Shown here piece after piece: positions 7,952 to 17,460 of a DNA stretch of 64,000 nt. Positions within the stretch are counted from its first letter, which is position 1; every line of letters begins with the position of its first letter. The notes beneath the pieces are model-generated. The model had not been told where the DNA came from. It did not search any database and worked only from the letters and a program-made list of their open reading frames with translations. Source of the stretch: Streptomyces sp. Go-475 (GTDB lineage Bacteria > Actinomycetota > Actinomycetes > Streptomycetales > Streptomycetaceae); contig NZ_CP026121.1 in assembly GCF_003330845.1 (NCBI RefSeq), positions 3,701,501 to 3,765,500 of the forward strand, read 5' to 3'. A program made the position numbers and the translations under genes.

Positions 7952-8875
7952 ATGCCCGGTGAGCAACCCCAGACGTACGAGACGCTCGACGAGCGGTTCC
8001 GCACCGGCCGATGCCAGGCCGGGGACTCGACGCTGGAGACCCTCTTCGAGGGCTGCCGGTGGGCCGAGGGGCCCGTGTACGTGCCCGCCGGGCGGTATCT
8101 GCTGTGGAGCGACATCCCCAACGACCGGCTGCTGCGCTGGGACGAGACGACCGGCGCCGTCGGGGTGTTCCGCTCGCCCGCGGGGTTCCCGAACGGCAAC
8201 ACCCTGGACGGGCAGGGCCGTCTCATCACCTGCGAGCAGGGCAACCGGCGGGTGACCCGGACCGAGCACGACGGTTCGGTCACGGTGCTCGCGGAGCGGT
8301 TCGAGGGCAAGCGGCTCAACAGCCCGAACGACGCGGTGGTGCGCTCGGACGGCTCGGTGTGGTTCTCCGACCCGGAGTTCGGCATCGCCACCGACTACGA
8401 GGGGCACCGCGGGGAGAGCGAGATCGGCGCCCGGAACGTGTACCGGATCGACCCGGTGAGCGGTGCGGTGCGGCTGGTGGCCGACGGCTTCCAGGGCCCC
8501 AACGGCCTGGTCTTCTCCCCCGACGAGAGCCGGCTGTACGTCTCCGACAGCACGGCCAACCACATCCGCGTCTTCGACGTCCGCGACGACGGCACGCTCG
8601 ACGGCGGCGAGGTCTTCGCCGAGTGCGCGAAGGGGAACTTCGACAACATCCGGTTCGACGACGCGGGCCGCCTCTGGGCCGCCGCCCTGGACGGCGGGGT
8701 GCACTGCTACGACCCCGACGGCACGCTCCTGGGCCGCGTCCTGGTCCCCGGCGTCGTCGCCAACATCCGCTTCGGTGGCGCCCGGCGCAACCGCATGTTC
8801 ATCGCCGCCGACACCACGCTCTACTCGCTGATGATGTCGGTGACCGGGACACCGGCCCTGCCGGTCAGCCGGTGA
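7952..8875 (+). CDS. SMP-30/gluconolactonase/LRE family protein
   Basis: A 307-residue six-bladed beta-propeller lactonase. Visible motifs are GCRWAEGPVY (metal-binding Glu), LNSPNDAVV (metal-binding Asn), FSDPEFGI, QGPNGLVFSPD and the DNIRFD strand near the end. ATG at 7952 follows AAGGTGG, and the antitoxin debris lies just upstream. It converges on and overlaps the acyl-CoA synthetase gene by 11 bases. Family enzymes hydrolyse sugar or other lactones with a divalent metal. In a pathway with putative Baeyer-Villiger-type oxygenases a lactonase would be useful, but no operator precedes this gene, so membership of the regulon is not supported. Confidence 0.88.
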   Translation: MPGEQPQTYETLDERFRTGRCQAGDSTLETLFEGCRWAEGPVYVPAGRYLLWSDIPNDRLLRWDETTGAVGVFRSPAGFPNGNTLDGQGRLITCEQGNRRVTRTEHDGSVTVLAERFEGKRLNSPNDAVVRSDGSVWFSDPEFGIATDYEGHRGESEIGARNVYRIDPVSGAVRLVADGFQGPNGLVFSPDESRLYVSDSTANHIRVFDVRDDGTLDGGEVFAECAKGNFDNIRFDDAGRLWAAALDGGVHCYDPDGTLLGRVLVPGVVANIRFGGARRNRMFIAADTTLYSLMMSVTGTPALPVSR

Positions 8876-10472
8876 CCCTCTCGCGCAGCGCCCCCTTCAC
8901 GACCTTCCCGCTCGCGTTGCGCGGCAGTTCCGCCACGAACTCCACCGTGCGCGGCACCTTGTAGTTCGCCATCTCCCGGCGGGACCAGGCGATCAGGTCG
9001 TCGGCGGTGACGAGCGCCCCGGGCCGCCGTACGACGTACGCCCGGCCCACCTCGCCCAGCCGGGCGTCCGGTACGCCGATCACCGCGACGTCCGCCACGT
9101 CCGGGTGGAGGCCCAGGAGCTGCTCTATCTCGGCGGGGTAGGCGTTGAAGCCGCCGACGATGAACATGTCCTTGAGACGGTCGGTGATCCGCAGGTTGCC
9201 GTCGGCGTCCAGGACGCCGACGTCGCCCGTGCGCAGCCAGCCGTCCGCCGACAGCACCTCGGCGGTGGCCGCCTCGTCCTCGTAGTAGCCGGTCATGACG
9301 TTGAAGCCGCGGACCAGGACCTCGCCCGGCGCCCCGGACCCCAGGGGCCGCCCCTGGGCGTCCACGACCCTCACCTCCGTGCCGGGGATCGCCCGGCCCG
9401 ACGTCGACGCGATCACCGTCGGGTCGTCGCCGCGCCGGCACATCGTGACGACGCCGCCGGCTTCGGAGAGGCCGTAGGCGGTGAGGACAGTGTCGATGCC
9501 GAGTTCCCCGCGCAGCCGCTCGACGAGTCGCAGGGGCACCACCGCCGCTCCGGTCACCACCAGGCGGAGCGCCGAGAGGTCGTGGGCGTCGCGGGCCGGG
9601 TGGTCGAGGAGGGACTGGAGGAGGGTCGGGGGGCCGGGGAGGACGGAGACGCGTTCCGCGGCGATGCTGGCCAGGACCGTGGCCACGTCGAACACCGGCC
9701 GGGGGATCATCGTCGCGCCCCGCGTCAGGCAGGCGATGACCCCGGCCTTGTAGCCGAAGGTGTGGAAGAAGGGGTTGACGATCAGGTAGCGGTCGCCCCG
9801 GGTCAGGCCCGCCAGTTCGCTCCAGATGCCGTAGGCGCGCAGCGTCTGCGCGTGGGTGATGACCGCGCCCTTGGGGCGGCCCGTGGTGCCCGAGGTGAAG
9901 ATGATGTCCGAGGGGTGGGAGCCGTCGACGGCGTCGGCTCGGCGGCGGAGCGCCGCCGGTCCCACCGCCTCCCCGCTCGCCAGGAAGTCCTTCCAGGTGA
10001 GGAAGGCGGCCGGGGCGTCCTCCGAGAGGACCACCACGTGCTCCAGGGCCGGGAGGCCGGGCAGCGGGCCGTCGCCCGGGCCGTGCCCGGCCGCCCTGCG
10101 CAGGGAGGCCACGTACGAGGTGCCGAGGAAGGTGCCCGTCACGAACAGCAGCCGGGCCCCGCTGCGGCGCAGGACGTCCGCCGCCTCCGTGCCCTTGAAG
10201 CGGGTGTTGAGGGGGACCAGGACGCCGCCCGCCGAGACCGCTCCGAGGGCCGCGACGATCCAGTCGAGCGTGTTGGGCGCCCAGATGGCGACCCGGTCGC
10301 CCCGTGCGAGCCCGTTCGCCAGGCAGGCCGCCGCGGCGCGGTCCACGCGTGCGCCCAGTTCCGCGTAGGTGATCCGGGTACGGCCCTCGACGACCGCCTC
10401 GACGTCCGCGTACCGCTCGGCCGCCGCCCTGACCAGGCCCGGAACGCTTCCCCACTCCGTGTCCGCTCGCAT
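8865..10472 (-). CDS. AMP-dependent acyl-CoA synthetase, FadD3-like
   Basis: A 535-residue ANL-superfamily acid-CoA ligase (acid + ATP + CoA to acyl-CoA). The P-loop TSGTTGRPKG is near residue 190, NPFFHTFGYKAG follows, TAYGLSEAGG is the A5 motif, TGDVG the hinge-side motif and NASGKVVKG holds the catalytic lysine near the C-terminus. ATG follows GGGAGG. In blocks such as VLPGPPTLLQSLLDHPA and NPFFH-x-FGYKAG it resembles, from memory, mycobacterial FadD3, which activates a steroid-ring propionate (HIP). No other hallmark of that pathway (ipdA/ipdB) is seen here, so only a bulky-acid ligase is inferred. It shares a divergent promoter with the thiolase operon, under operators O4 and O5. Confidence 0.92.
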   Translation of the reverse strand: MRADTEWGSVPGLVRAAAERYADVEAVVEGRTRITYAELGARVDRAAAACLANGLARGDRVAIWAPNTLDWIVAALGAVSAGGVLVPLNTRFKGTEAADVLRRSGARLLFVTGTFLGTSYVASLRRAAGHGPGDGPLPGLPALEHVVVLSEDAPAAFLTWKDFLASGEAVGPAALRRRADAVDGSHPSDIIFTSGTTGRPKGAVITHAQTLRAYGIWSELAGLTRGDRYLIVNPFFHTFGYKAGVIACLTRGATMIPRPVFDVATVLASIAAERVSVLPGPPTLLQSLLDHPARDAHDLSALRLVVTGAAVVPLRLVERLRGELGIDTVLTAYGLSEAGGVVTMCRRGDDPTVIASTSGRAIPGTEVRVVDAQGRPLGSGAPGEVLVRGFNVMTGYYEDEAATAEVLSADGWLRTGDVGVLDADGNLRITDRLKDMFIVGGFNAYPAEIEQLLGLHPDVADVAVIGVPDARLGEVGRAYVVRRPGALVTADDLIAWSRREMANYKVPRTVEFVAELPRNASGKVVKGALRERVTG

Positions 10473-10496
10473 GGCAAGCCTCCCGACGACCCTAGG

Positions 10497-10515
10497 ACCT
10501 GACTGCCCGTCAGAT
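10497..10515. promoter_or_regulatory. 19-bp operator O4 (divergent promoter)
   Basis: ACCTGACTGCCCGTCAGAT, 15 of 17 consensus positions, 24 bases upstream of the acyl-CoA synthetase ATG. Confidence 0.75.
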
Positions 10516-10523
10516 TAACGGTA

Positions 10524-10542
10524 ATCTGACGACATGTCAGCG
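10524..10542. promoter_or_regulatory. 19-bp operator O5 (divergent promoter)
   Basis: ATCTGACGACATGTCAGCG, 13 of 17 positions, 27 bases from O4 start to start and 27 bases upstream of the thiolase ATG at 10570. An ATG inside this site (10534) is in frame with the thiolase but lacks a ribosome site. Confidence 0.65.
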
Positions 10543-10569
10543 ACCGCTCGGGCCGGAGGTGCGCGCAGC

Positions 10570-11733
10570 ATGGCAGCAGCAGGATCGGCAGGCCTCAAGG
10601 ACGCCACCGCCATCGTCGGCATCGGCCAGACGCCCTTCGCCAAGCGGCTCCCCGAGGACGAGCGCACCCTCGCCTGCCGTGCCGTGCTGGCCGCCCTCGA
10701 CGACGCCGGGATCGCGCCCGGCGAGGTCGACGCCCTCGCCTCCTACACCATGGAGGAGACCGACGAGGTGGAGCTGGCGAAGTCCTGCGGCTTCGGCGAC
10801 CTCACGTTCTTCAGCAAGGTCGGCTTCGGTGGCGGGGGTTCGTGCGCGACGGTCGCCCATCTCGCCGGGGCGATCGCCAGTGGGCAGGCGAGCGTCGGGG
10901 TGGCCTGGCGGTCGCGCAAGCGGGGCAGCGGGCCCCGGCCGTGGACCAACACGGCGGTCCAGCTCCCGACCCCGGCCCAGTGGACCCGGCCGTTCGGGCT
11001 GCTCCGGCCCGTCGACGAGATCGCCATGCTCGCCCGCCGCTATCTGCACGAGTACGGCGCCACCCGCGACCACCTCTTCAACGTCGCCCTGGCCTGCCGC
11101 AACCGCGCCAACCAGAACCCTGCCGCCATCATGTACGACCGGCCCCTGACCCGCGAGATGTACATGACGTCCCGCTGGATCAGCGAGCCGCTCTGCCTCT
11201 TCGACAACTGCCTGGAGACGGACGGGGCGCTGGCCTGTGTCGTCGTCTCCGCCGAGCGCGCCCGCGACTGCCGGAACCGGCCCGTCTACGTCCACTCCGC
11301 CGCCCAGTCGCTGCCCGCCCAGCACCACGGCATGGTCAACTACTGGAACGACGACCCCCTCACCGGCCCGGCCTGGAGCGCCGCCCGGCACCTGTGGAAG
11401 CACGCCGACCTGACCCCCGAGGACGTGGACGTCGCCCAGATCTACGACGCCTTCACGCCCCTGGTGCTCCTCTCCCTGGAGGGCTACGGCTTCTGCGGGC
11501 GCGGCGAGGGCGGGGCGTTCACCGAGGGCGGGGCCCTGGAGACCGGCGGACCGCTGCCCCTGAACACCGGCGGGGGCGGCCTGTCCGAGGCGTACGTCCA
11601 CGGCTTCAACCTGATCACCGAAGGGGTGAAGCAGCTGCGCGGCACCAGCACCGCGCAGGTGCCGGGCGCCTCCACCTGCCTCGTCACCGCGGGTGAAGGG
11701 GTGCCGACCTCCGCCCTGCTGCTGAGGAGTTGA
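10570..11733 (+). CDS. Thiolase-like lipid-transfer protein (SCP2-thiolase/retro-aldolase type), copy 1
   Basis: A 387-residue thiolase-fold protein of the nondecarboxylating SCP2-thiolase/Ltp group. Blocks are AIVGIGQTPFAKRL, GFGGGGSCATVAHL around the nucleophile position, QIYDAFTPLVLLSLEGYGFCGRGEGG and LPLNTGGGGLSEAYVHGF. ATG at 10570 is chosen because GGAGGT lies 10 bases upstream; an in-frame ATG at 10534 sits inside an operator. The next gene encodes a DUF35 zinc-ribbon/OB protein, the usual obligate partner of such enzymes; known pairs (for example Ltp2-DUF35) perform retro-aldol cleavage of steroid side chains. It is the first gene of thiolase-DUF35-ECH. Expected reaction: C-C bond cleavage of a beta-keto or beta-hydroxy acyl-CoA. 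Confidence 0.9.
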   Translation: MAAAGSAGLKDATAIVGIGQTPFAKRLPEDERTLACRAVLAALDDAGIAPGEVDALASYTMEETDEVELAKSCGFGDLTFFSKVGFGGGGSCATVAHLAGAIASGQASVGVAWRSRKRGSGPRPWTNTAVQLPTPAQWTRPFGLLRPVDEIAMLARRYLHEYGATRDHLFNVALACRNRANQNPAAIMYDRPLTREMYMTSRWISEPLCLFDNCLETDGALACVVVSAERARDCRNRPVYVHSAAQSLPAQHHGMVNYWNDDPLTGPAWSAARHLWKHADLTPEDVDVAQIYDAFTPLVLLSLEGYGFCGRGEGGAFTEGGALETGGPLPLNTGGGGLSEAYVHGFNLITEGVKQLRGTSTAQVPGASTCLVTAGEGVPTSALLLRS

Positions 11734-11734
11734 G

Positions 11735-12148
11735 ATGCTGCGACCCGTCACCGACCCCGACGGCGCCCCCTTCTGGACGTACGCGGAACAGGGCGAGCTG
11801 CGCGTCCAGGCCTGCGCCGACTGCGGCGAGCTCCGCTTCCCGCCCCGTCCCTGCTGCCCGCACTGCCAGTCGTTCGCGACGGACTGGCGCCGCGTGTCCG
11901 GCCAGGGCCGTGTCTGGTCGTACGTGGTCGCCCATCCGCCGCTGCTGCCCGACTACGCGGCGCTGGCGCCCTACAACGTGGTCGTCGTCGAGCTGGACGA
12001 GGCGCCGCGCATCCGGCTCGTCGGCAATCTGGTCGCGGAGCCGGGCGCGGCGATCGGCTCCCTGCCCGCCGACCGGCTGCGGATCGGCGCCCGGGTGCGG
12101 GTCGTCTTCGACGACGGTCTCCCCCGGTGGGTCCTGGAGCGGTCATGA
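11735..12148 (+). CDS. DUF35 zinc-ribbon/OB-fold protein, copy 1
   Basis: A 137-residue partner protein. The N-terminal zinc ribbon uses Cys27, Cys30, Cys41 and Cys44 (CADC...CPHC), followed by an OB-fold with GQGRVWSYVVAH. GAGGAG precedes the ATG, one base after the thiolase stop codon. Such proteins form heteromers with Ltp-type thiolases or retro-aldolases and bind the CoA part of the substrate. Adjacent placement strongly implies a complex with the preceding gene product. Confidence 0.9.
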   Translation: MLRPVTDPDGAPFWTYAEQGELRVQACADCGELRFPPRPCCPHCQSFATDWRRVSGQGRVWSYVVAHPPLLPDYAALAPYNVVVVELDEAPRIRLVGNLVAEPGAAIGSLPADRLRIGARVRVVFDDGLPRWVLERS

Positions 12149-12918
12149 GCGGTGTGCTCGTCACGTCCGACGAGGACAGCGGGGTCGCCGTCGTCACCCT
12201 GAACCGGCCCGAGCGGCACAACGCCGTCGACCTGGCCATGGCCCGCGAACTCGCCGTGGTGTGGCGGCGGTTGCGGTTCGACGACTCCGTGCGGGCCATC
12301 GTCCTGACCGGGGCCGGCGAGCGTGCCTTCTGCACGGGCATCGACCGGGACGCGGTCGTGCCGCAGCCGAACTCGCCCTACGCGCAGGACGATCCGCTGC
12401 TCGGTGTCGGGCCCAAGGCGAACGACCTGTGGAAGCCGGTCGTGGCCGCCGTGCGCGGGATGGCCTGCGGGGGCGCCTTCTACCTGCTCGGCGAGGCGGA
12501 GTTCGTCGTCGCCGACACCACCGCCTCCTTCTTCGACCCGCACACCACCTACGGCATGGTCAGCGCCTACGAGTCCGTCCTCATGGCGCAGCGCATGCCG
12601 TACGGGGAGGTCGCGCGGATGGCGTTGCTGGGGACGGCGGAGCGGATCTCGGCGCGCCGGGCGTACGAGGTGGGGCTGGTGTCGGAACTCGTCGCGGAGG
12701 GCGAGGCCCTGGCGGCGGCGACCGCCTGCGCCGCCGTCGTCGCCGGGTATCCGACTGAGGCCGTGCAGGGAACCGTGCGGGCGCTGTGGGCCGCGAGCGA
12801 GGCGGGGCGGGCCCAGGGGGTCGCGCAGGCGCCGCATCTCATCGCGCTCGGGAACGCGCAAGCGGGGGAACAGGCCCGGCTGTTCGCGGGGCGTCGGCGG
12901 GAGTACCGGTTGCGTTAG
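12145..12918 (+). CDS. Enoyl-CoA hydratase/isomerase family protein, copy 1
   Basis: A 257-residue crotonase-fold protein. VTLNRPERHNAV, AFCTGIDRD and GMACGGAFYLLGEAEFV mark the two oxyanion-hole peptides. The ATG at 12145 overlaps the DUF35 stop (ATGA), which decides the start over an upstream GTG at 12127. Third gene of the thiolase operon. It should hydrate or isomerise an unsaturated acyl-CoA; family members also perform ring hydrolysis or dehalogenation, so the exact reaction is open. Confidence 0.88.
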   Translation: MSGVLVTSDEDSGVAVVTLNRPERHNAVDLAMARELAVVWRRLRFDDSVRAIVLTGAGERAFCTGIDRDAVVPQPNSPYAQDDPLLGVGPKANDLWKPVVAAVRGMACGGAFYLLGEAEFVVADTTASFFDPHTTYGMVSAYESVLMAQRMPYGEVARMALLGTAERISARRAYEVGLVSELVAEGEALAAATACAAVVAGYPTEAVQGTVRALWAASEAGRAQGVAQAPHLIALGNAQAGEQARLFAGRRREYRLR

Positions 12919-12968
12919 GGAATGGTTTCCGTCTACACGCGTATGCTCGACGCGTGGTTGAGCATCGG

Positions 12969-13919
12969 ATGATCGACGTGAACGGCATTCAGCTGCACAT
13001 CGCGGAGCAGGGCGAGGGCCCGCTCGTGGTGCTGCTGCACGGCTTCCCGGAGTCCTGGCACTCCTGGCGGCACCAGTTCGGACCGCTGGCCGAGGCCGGC
13101 TTCCGGGTGGTCGCGCCGGACCAGCGCGGCTACGGCGGCAGCGATCACCCGGAGGACGTGGCCGACTACAGCATCCTCCACCTGGTGGGGGACGTGGTCG
13201 GGCTGATCCACGCGCTGGGCGAGGAGCGGGCGTTCGTCGTCGGGCACGACTGGGGAGCGCCGGTGGCCTGGCACACCGCGCTGCTGCGGCCGGACGTGGT
13301 GCGCGGGGTGGCCGGGCTGAGCGTGCCACCGCCGTTCCGGGGCGGTCGGCCGCCGCTGGAGACCATGCGGGAGCGGTTCGGGGGGCGCTTCTACTGGAAC
13401 TACTTCGAGCAGCCGGGCGTCGCCGAGGCCGAGTTCGAGGCCGACACCCGCACCACCCTGCGCAAGCTGCTGTACTCCGCCTCCGGTGACGCCCCGGGCG
13501 CCGGGCGCCCCGAGCAGGCCCTGGCCGACCTGGAGCGCGGCTGGCTCGCGGACGCGCCGGACCCCGAGGTGCTGCCCGCGTGGCTCACCGAGGAGGACCT
13601 CGACCGGCTCACCGAGAGCTTCGCGCCGGGCTTCACCGGCGCCCTCAACTGGTACCGCAACCTGGACCGCAACTGGGCGCTGACCGCCCCCTGGCAGGGC
13701 GCGGTGGTGTCCCCGCCCGCGCTGTACGTGTACGGCGACCGGGACCTCGTACCCGCCTTCCCCGGCACGCCCGAACTGATCGAGAAGCTGCCCGAGTTGA
13801 TGCCGAACCTGCGCCGGAAGCCGCTCGTGCTGCCGGGCTGCGGCCACTGGACGCAGCAGGAGCGGCCCGACGAGGTGAACGAGGCACTGCTCGGCTTCCT
13901 CGGGGAGCTGCGGGACTGA
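12969..13919 (+). CDS. Epoxide hydrolase (alpha/beta-hydrolase fold)
   Basis: A 316-residue epoxide hydrolase. HGFPESW (residues 24-30) is the oxyanion-hole motif, GHDWG carries the nucleophile Asp94, YGDRDLV the acid region, and GCGHWTQQERP the catalytic histidine. It converts an epoxide and water to a diol through an ester intermediate. The start is ATG 12969; an in-frame GTG at 12954 would add five residues, and no good ribosome site favours either. It follows the hydratase gene by about 50 bases and no operator lies between, so it may be the last gene of that operon. A hairpin terminator follows. Confidence 0.9.
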   Translation: MIDVNGIQLHIAEQGEGPLVVLLHGFPESWHSWRHQFGPLAEAGFRVVAPDQRGYGGSDHPEDVADYSILHLVGDVVGLIHALGEERAFVVGHDWGAPVAWHTALLRPDVVRGVAGLSVPPPFRGGRPPLETMRERFGGRFYWNYFEQPGVAEAEFEADTRTTLRKLLYSASGDAPGAGRPEQALADLERGWLADAPDPEVLPAWLTEEDLDRLTESFAPGFTGALNWYRNLDRNWALTAPWQGAVVSPPALYVYGDRDLVPAFPGTPELIEKLPELMPNLRRKPLVLPGCGHWTQQERPDEVNEALLGFLGELRD

Positions 13920-13961
13920 CGTACGGCCGCCCTGGCGACCGGCGCGCACCCGGCGCAGCGT

Positions 13962-13997
13962 CTTGGGTGAGAGCGGTGAACGGACCGCTCCCCCAAG
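13962..13997. terminator. Bidirectional hairpin between epoxide hydrolase and afsK
   Basis: CTTGGGTGAGAGCGGT (13962-13977) pairs with ACCGCTCCCCCAAG (13984-13997) with a small bulge and a 6-base loop, between two converging genes. Confidence 0.6.
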
Positions 13998-14055
13998 CGG
14001 CGGCCGCCGTCCGGAGCCCCTTCCGTACGCCGTGCGACGGCCGTCCCCGGGCGGG

Positions 14056-16433
14056 TCAGGCGGTGCGTGCCGTGCCCGTGCCCTTCTCCGCGTCCAGCGC
14101 GTACACGCAGCGGTCCTTGCTGCACGCGTACACCACCCCGTCCCGGACGACCGGGGAGCCGGTGATCTCGCCGCCGGTGGCGAGCTTCCAGCGCAGCCGG
14201 CCGTCGTCGGCCTTCAGGGTGTAGAGCAGGTGGTCGGTGGAGCCGAAGTGGATGCGGCCCTCGGCCACCGAGGGGGCGCCGACGATGTCGCCGCCCGCCT
14301 GGAAGCGCCACTTGGGCGTGCCGGTGACCGCGTCCAGGGTGTAGAGGCCCTTGCCGCTGCCCACGTGGACGTGCCCGGCGGCGACCAGGACCGGCTCGAC
14401 GGAGGCACGGGACTCCGTGGCGATGCGCCAGCGGTCACGGCCGTCGGTGGCGTCGAGGGCGTAGACCGTGCCGAGGTAGTCGGCCAGGTAGATGCCGCCG
14501 CCGGTGACGGCCGGGCCCGGGACGAAGGTGGGCGGGGAGAGGAACACGGCCGGGGCCTCGAAGTGCCACTTCACGTGCCCGGCCGCCACGTCCAGGGCGA
14601 GGACGCGGGTGCCGGCGCAGACGTACACGTACCCGTCGGTCGCCGGGGCGATCCGCACCGGGACGCCGCCGCAGGAGGCCGCGTCGCCGATCGGGTACGA
14701 CCAGCGCTCGTCGCCGGTGCGGGCGTCCAGGGCGCGCAGCCGGGCGTCCTGCCACACGTAGACCGTGCCGTCGTGCAGGGCGGGTCCGGCCTCGGGGGAC
14801 TCGAAGTCGGTCTGGCAGCCGGTGATCTCCCAGAGCTTCTGGCCGCCGGAGGCCTCCCAGCCCTGGACTCCGCCGCCCCGGGTGCCGGTGACGACGGTGC
14901 CGCGGCCGGCCTTGAGCGAGTAGACCCAGGCGTCCGTCTGCAGGCGCCACAGGTCGGCGCCCTCGCGGGCGTCCAGGGCGAACAGGGTGGGGCCGTCGGA
15001 GGCGTGGATCCGGCCGTCCGAGACGGCCATGGACCAGGCGACGTCCCGGGTCTTGAAGCGGCGCCGGCCGGTGGCCACGTCCAGGGCGTGCACCTCGAAG
15101 GAGGTGACGTAGACGAGGTCGTCGGCGACGGCGGGGGTGCCCCAGACGTCGTTGGACATGCGGAAGCGCCAAGGGCGCCAGCCGCCGGGCTGCTCGGGCG
15201 GCGCGGCCGGGGCCGGGGGCGCGGCTACGGCCGGGCCGACGGCGGGGTCGGTGCCGTTGACGCCGGGGCGGGGCTTGGACCAGGAGGCGGCGAGGGCGGC
15301 CTCCGGAGGGGGCGCCTTGACCGCGGCGGCGCGGACGTCGGCGACGCGCGGGCCCGGGCCGATGGGCACCTGGGCGCCGCCAGCCGTACGGGGCCGGTGT
15401 CGGGGCCGCCGACGGGGCGGGCACCGGCGCGGGCGCGGGGACGACGGGTCGTGCGAGGGCGGGGGCGGATCGGCGCGGGGCCCGGGCGGGCGGCCGCCGC
15501 CGCTGCGGCCCGCACCGGCGGCGGGCTTGCCGGCCGGGCGGCCGTTGCGGCGGACTCGATCAGGGCCACCGCCCGCTCGGGCAGCCACGCGGAGGCCGTG
15601 CCGCTGTCGTCCGAGCCGGAGCCGAAGAGGTGCGGGGCCAGCTGTGCCTGGAGGTCGGCCGGGTTGGGGCGGGCCGTGGGGTCCATCTGCATGCAGGACT
15701 CGATGAGCGGGCGCAGCTCGTCCGGGAGCCCTTCGAGGTCCGGGCCCTCGCGCAGCAGCATGAAGACCGTCTCGACCGGGTTGGCGCCGTGGAAGGGCGG
15801 GTGGCCGGTGGCGGCGAAGACCAGCATGGAGCCGAGCGAGAAGACGTCGCTCGCGCCGGTGACGCTGCGGGAGTCCTTGGCCTGCTCGGGGGACATGTAG
15901 GCGGGCGTGCCGACAGCCACGTTCGTCATCGTCAAACGCGTGTTCGAAACGCCGGATGCGATACCGAAGTCGATCACCCGGGGGCCGTCCTCGACGACCA
16001 GGACGTTCGACGGCTTCAGGTCCCGGTGCACCAGACCGGCCCCGTGGATCGACTGGAGCGCCTCGGCCACGCCCGCCGCGAGCCAACGCACCGCCTGGGC
16101 CGGCAGCGGCCCGCAGTCGTTCACTATCTCTTCCAGGGAGGGCGCGGGAACGTACGCGGTGGCCAGCCACGGCACGGCGGCACGCGGGTCGGCGTCCACG
16201 ACGGCGGCCGTGTAGAAGCCGGAGACGGCCCGGGCCGCCTCCACCTCACGCGTGAAGCGGACCCGGAACAGCTGGTCCTCGGCCAGCTCCGTCCGGACGG
16301 TCTTGATCGCCACGCGCCGGCCGGACGCCGAGCGCGCGAGATAGACCAGCCCCATGCCGCCGGCACCCAGCCGTCCCAGCACCTCGAACGGCCCGATCCG
16401 CCGCGGATCGTGCTGCGTCAGCTGATCCACCAC
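14056..16433 (-). CDS. afsK: AfsK serine/threonine kinase, frameshifted in this sequence
   Basis: The N-terminal Hanks kinase has GAGGMG at residues 23-28, ATP lysine K44, HRDLKPSN at 136-143, DFG at 155-157 and Thr168 in the activation loop. Starting at GTG 16433 (MVDQLTQ, after GGGGAGG) puts K44 and the autophosphorylated Thr168 at the published AfsK numbers, which fixes the start. The C-terminal half is a PQQ-type beta-propeller ([36 protein letters not shown]). The two halves are in different frames: frame one runs into a low-complexity Ala/Pro tract after the LIES residues, and frame two carries the propeller. One missing base near 15553 would restore about 792 residues (799 in S. coelicolor, from memory). 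AfsK phosphorylates AfsR and polar-growth proteins; KbpA, encoded just upstream, inhibits it. Confidence 0.9.
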
Positions 16434-16625
16434 TCTGCCTGCCACCTCCCCGTACGAGCCGCGCCAAGCCACATGTTCCACGCGACCCCGTGCAGCGTCT
16501 CACCACCGCACCGCCATGGCGGCACGCACCCCGATTCTTCCTGGCCGGAGCCCTGGTGGCGAACCCGGTGACCATTGGGGTGTCTCGCCCTATAGAGGGA
16601 CAAAAGATGACCATAGGGTGCCTGC

Positions 16626-17348
16626 TCAGCGGTGCAGCAGCGCGAACGACGCCCCCTGATCGTCGGTGACGACGGCGACCGTGCCGTACGAGGTCTCGAA
16701 GGGCGGGGCCTGGATCCGGCCGCCGAGCCGGGTGACGTCCTCCAGCGCGGCCGGTACGTCCGCGACGGCGAAGTGGACGAGGAAGTGGGGTGGCATCTCG
16801 GCCGGGAAGACGTCGGAGACCGGGGCGCGGCCGAAGTCGGGCTCGGCCTCGGGGCCGAACAGGGCCTCCTGGAAGAGATCGCCGTAGAAGGCGTTGGCCG
16901 CCTCGGTGTCCCGGGCGTACAGCTGCGCCCAGGCGAAGGTCCCCGGCTCGTGCCGCTTTCCGAAGCCGGGGTGCCCGCCCGGCTGCCACAGGGCGAAGAC
17001 GGCCCCCTCGGGGTCGGTGACGAGCGCGGTGACGCCCAGGTCGCCGGCCGGCACCGGCGCCGAGACGAGCTGCCCGCCGGCCGCCCGGATCCGCCGGGCC
17101 AGGGCCAGGGCGTCCGGGGTGGCGAAGTACACCGTCCACACGGTGGGCAGCCGGCCGTCCATCTTGCGGACCAGCGCGGCCACGGGTTCGCCGTCCTTCA
17201 GCGCCCGCGTGAAGGGGCCGAACCAGTCCTCGAAGGTCCACCCGAAGAGTTCGCCGTAGAACCGCTTGCCCGCCGCCACGTCGGGAAGCTGCGCGTCCAC
17301 CCAGCAGGGGACGCCCTCTGCGTACACCGATGCCCTGTTTTCGGCCAT
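16626..17348 (-). CDS. kbpA: KbpA-like VOC-family protein (probable AfsK-binding inhibitor)
   Basis: A 240-residue protein of two glyoxalase/bleomycin-resistance (VOC) modules. The first begins near CWVDAQLPDVAAGKRFYGELF and the second near GTFAWAQLYARDTEAANAFY, each followed by a beta strand ending in a hydrophobic V-A-D-V or V-T-D-P block. It lies directly upstream of afsK on the same strand, the position of kbpA, whose product binds unphosphorylated AfsK and restrains its autophosphorylation. Symbol assigned from position and length; the VOC fold alone is not diagnostic. ATG has only weak ribosome-site support. Confidence 0.7.
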   Translation of the reverse strand: MAENRASVYAEGVPCWVDAQLPDVAAGKRFYGELFGWTFEDWFGPFTRALKDGEPVAALVRKMDGRLPTVWTVYFATPDALALARRIRAAGGQLVSAPVPAGDLGVTALVTDPEGAVFALWQPGGHPGFGKRHEPGTFAWAQLYARDTEAANAFYGDLFQEALFGPEAEPDFGRAPVSDVFPAEMPPHFLVHFAVADVPAALEDVTRLGGRIQAPPFETSYGTVAVVTDDQGASFALLHR

Positions 17349-17460
17349 GTCGCCAACGTAACCGTGAAGGCCGCACCCCGCAGACCAGGCACACCAGCCC
17401 CCGCACTCCCTTACACCCCATTTGCAGTCGGCCGAATCGCGCCCCGATCACGCCTCGGTA

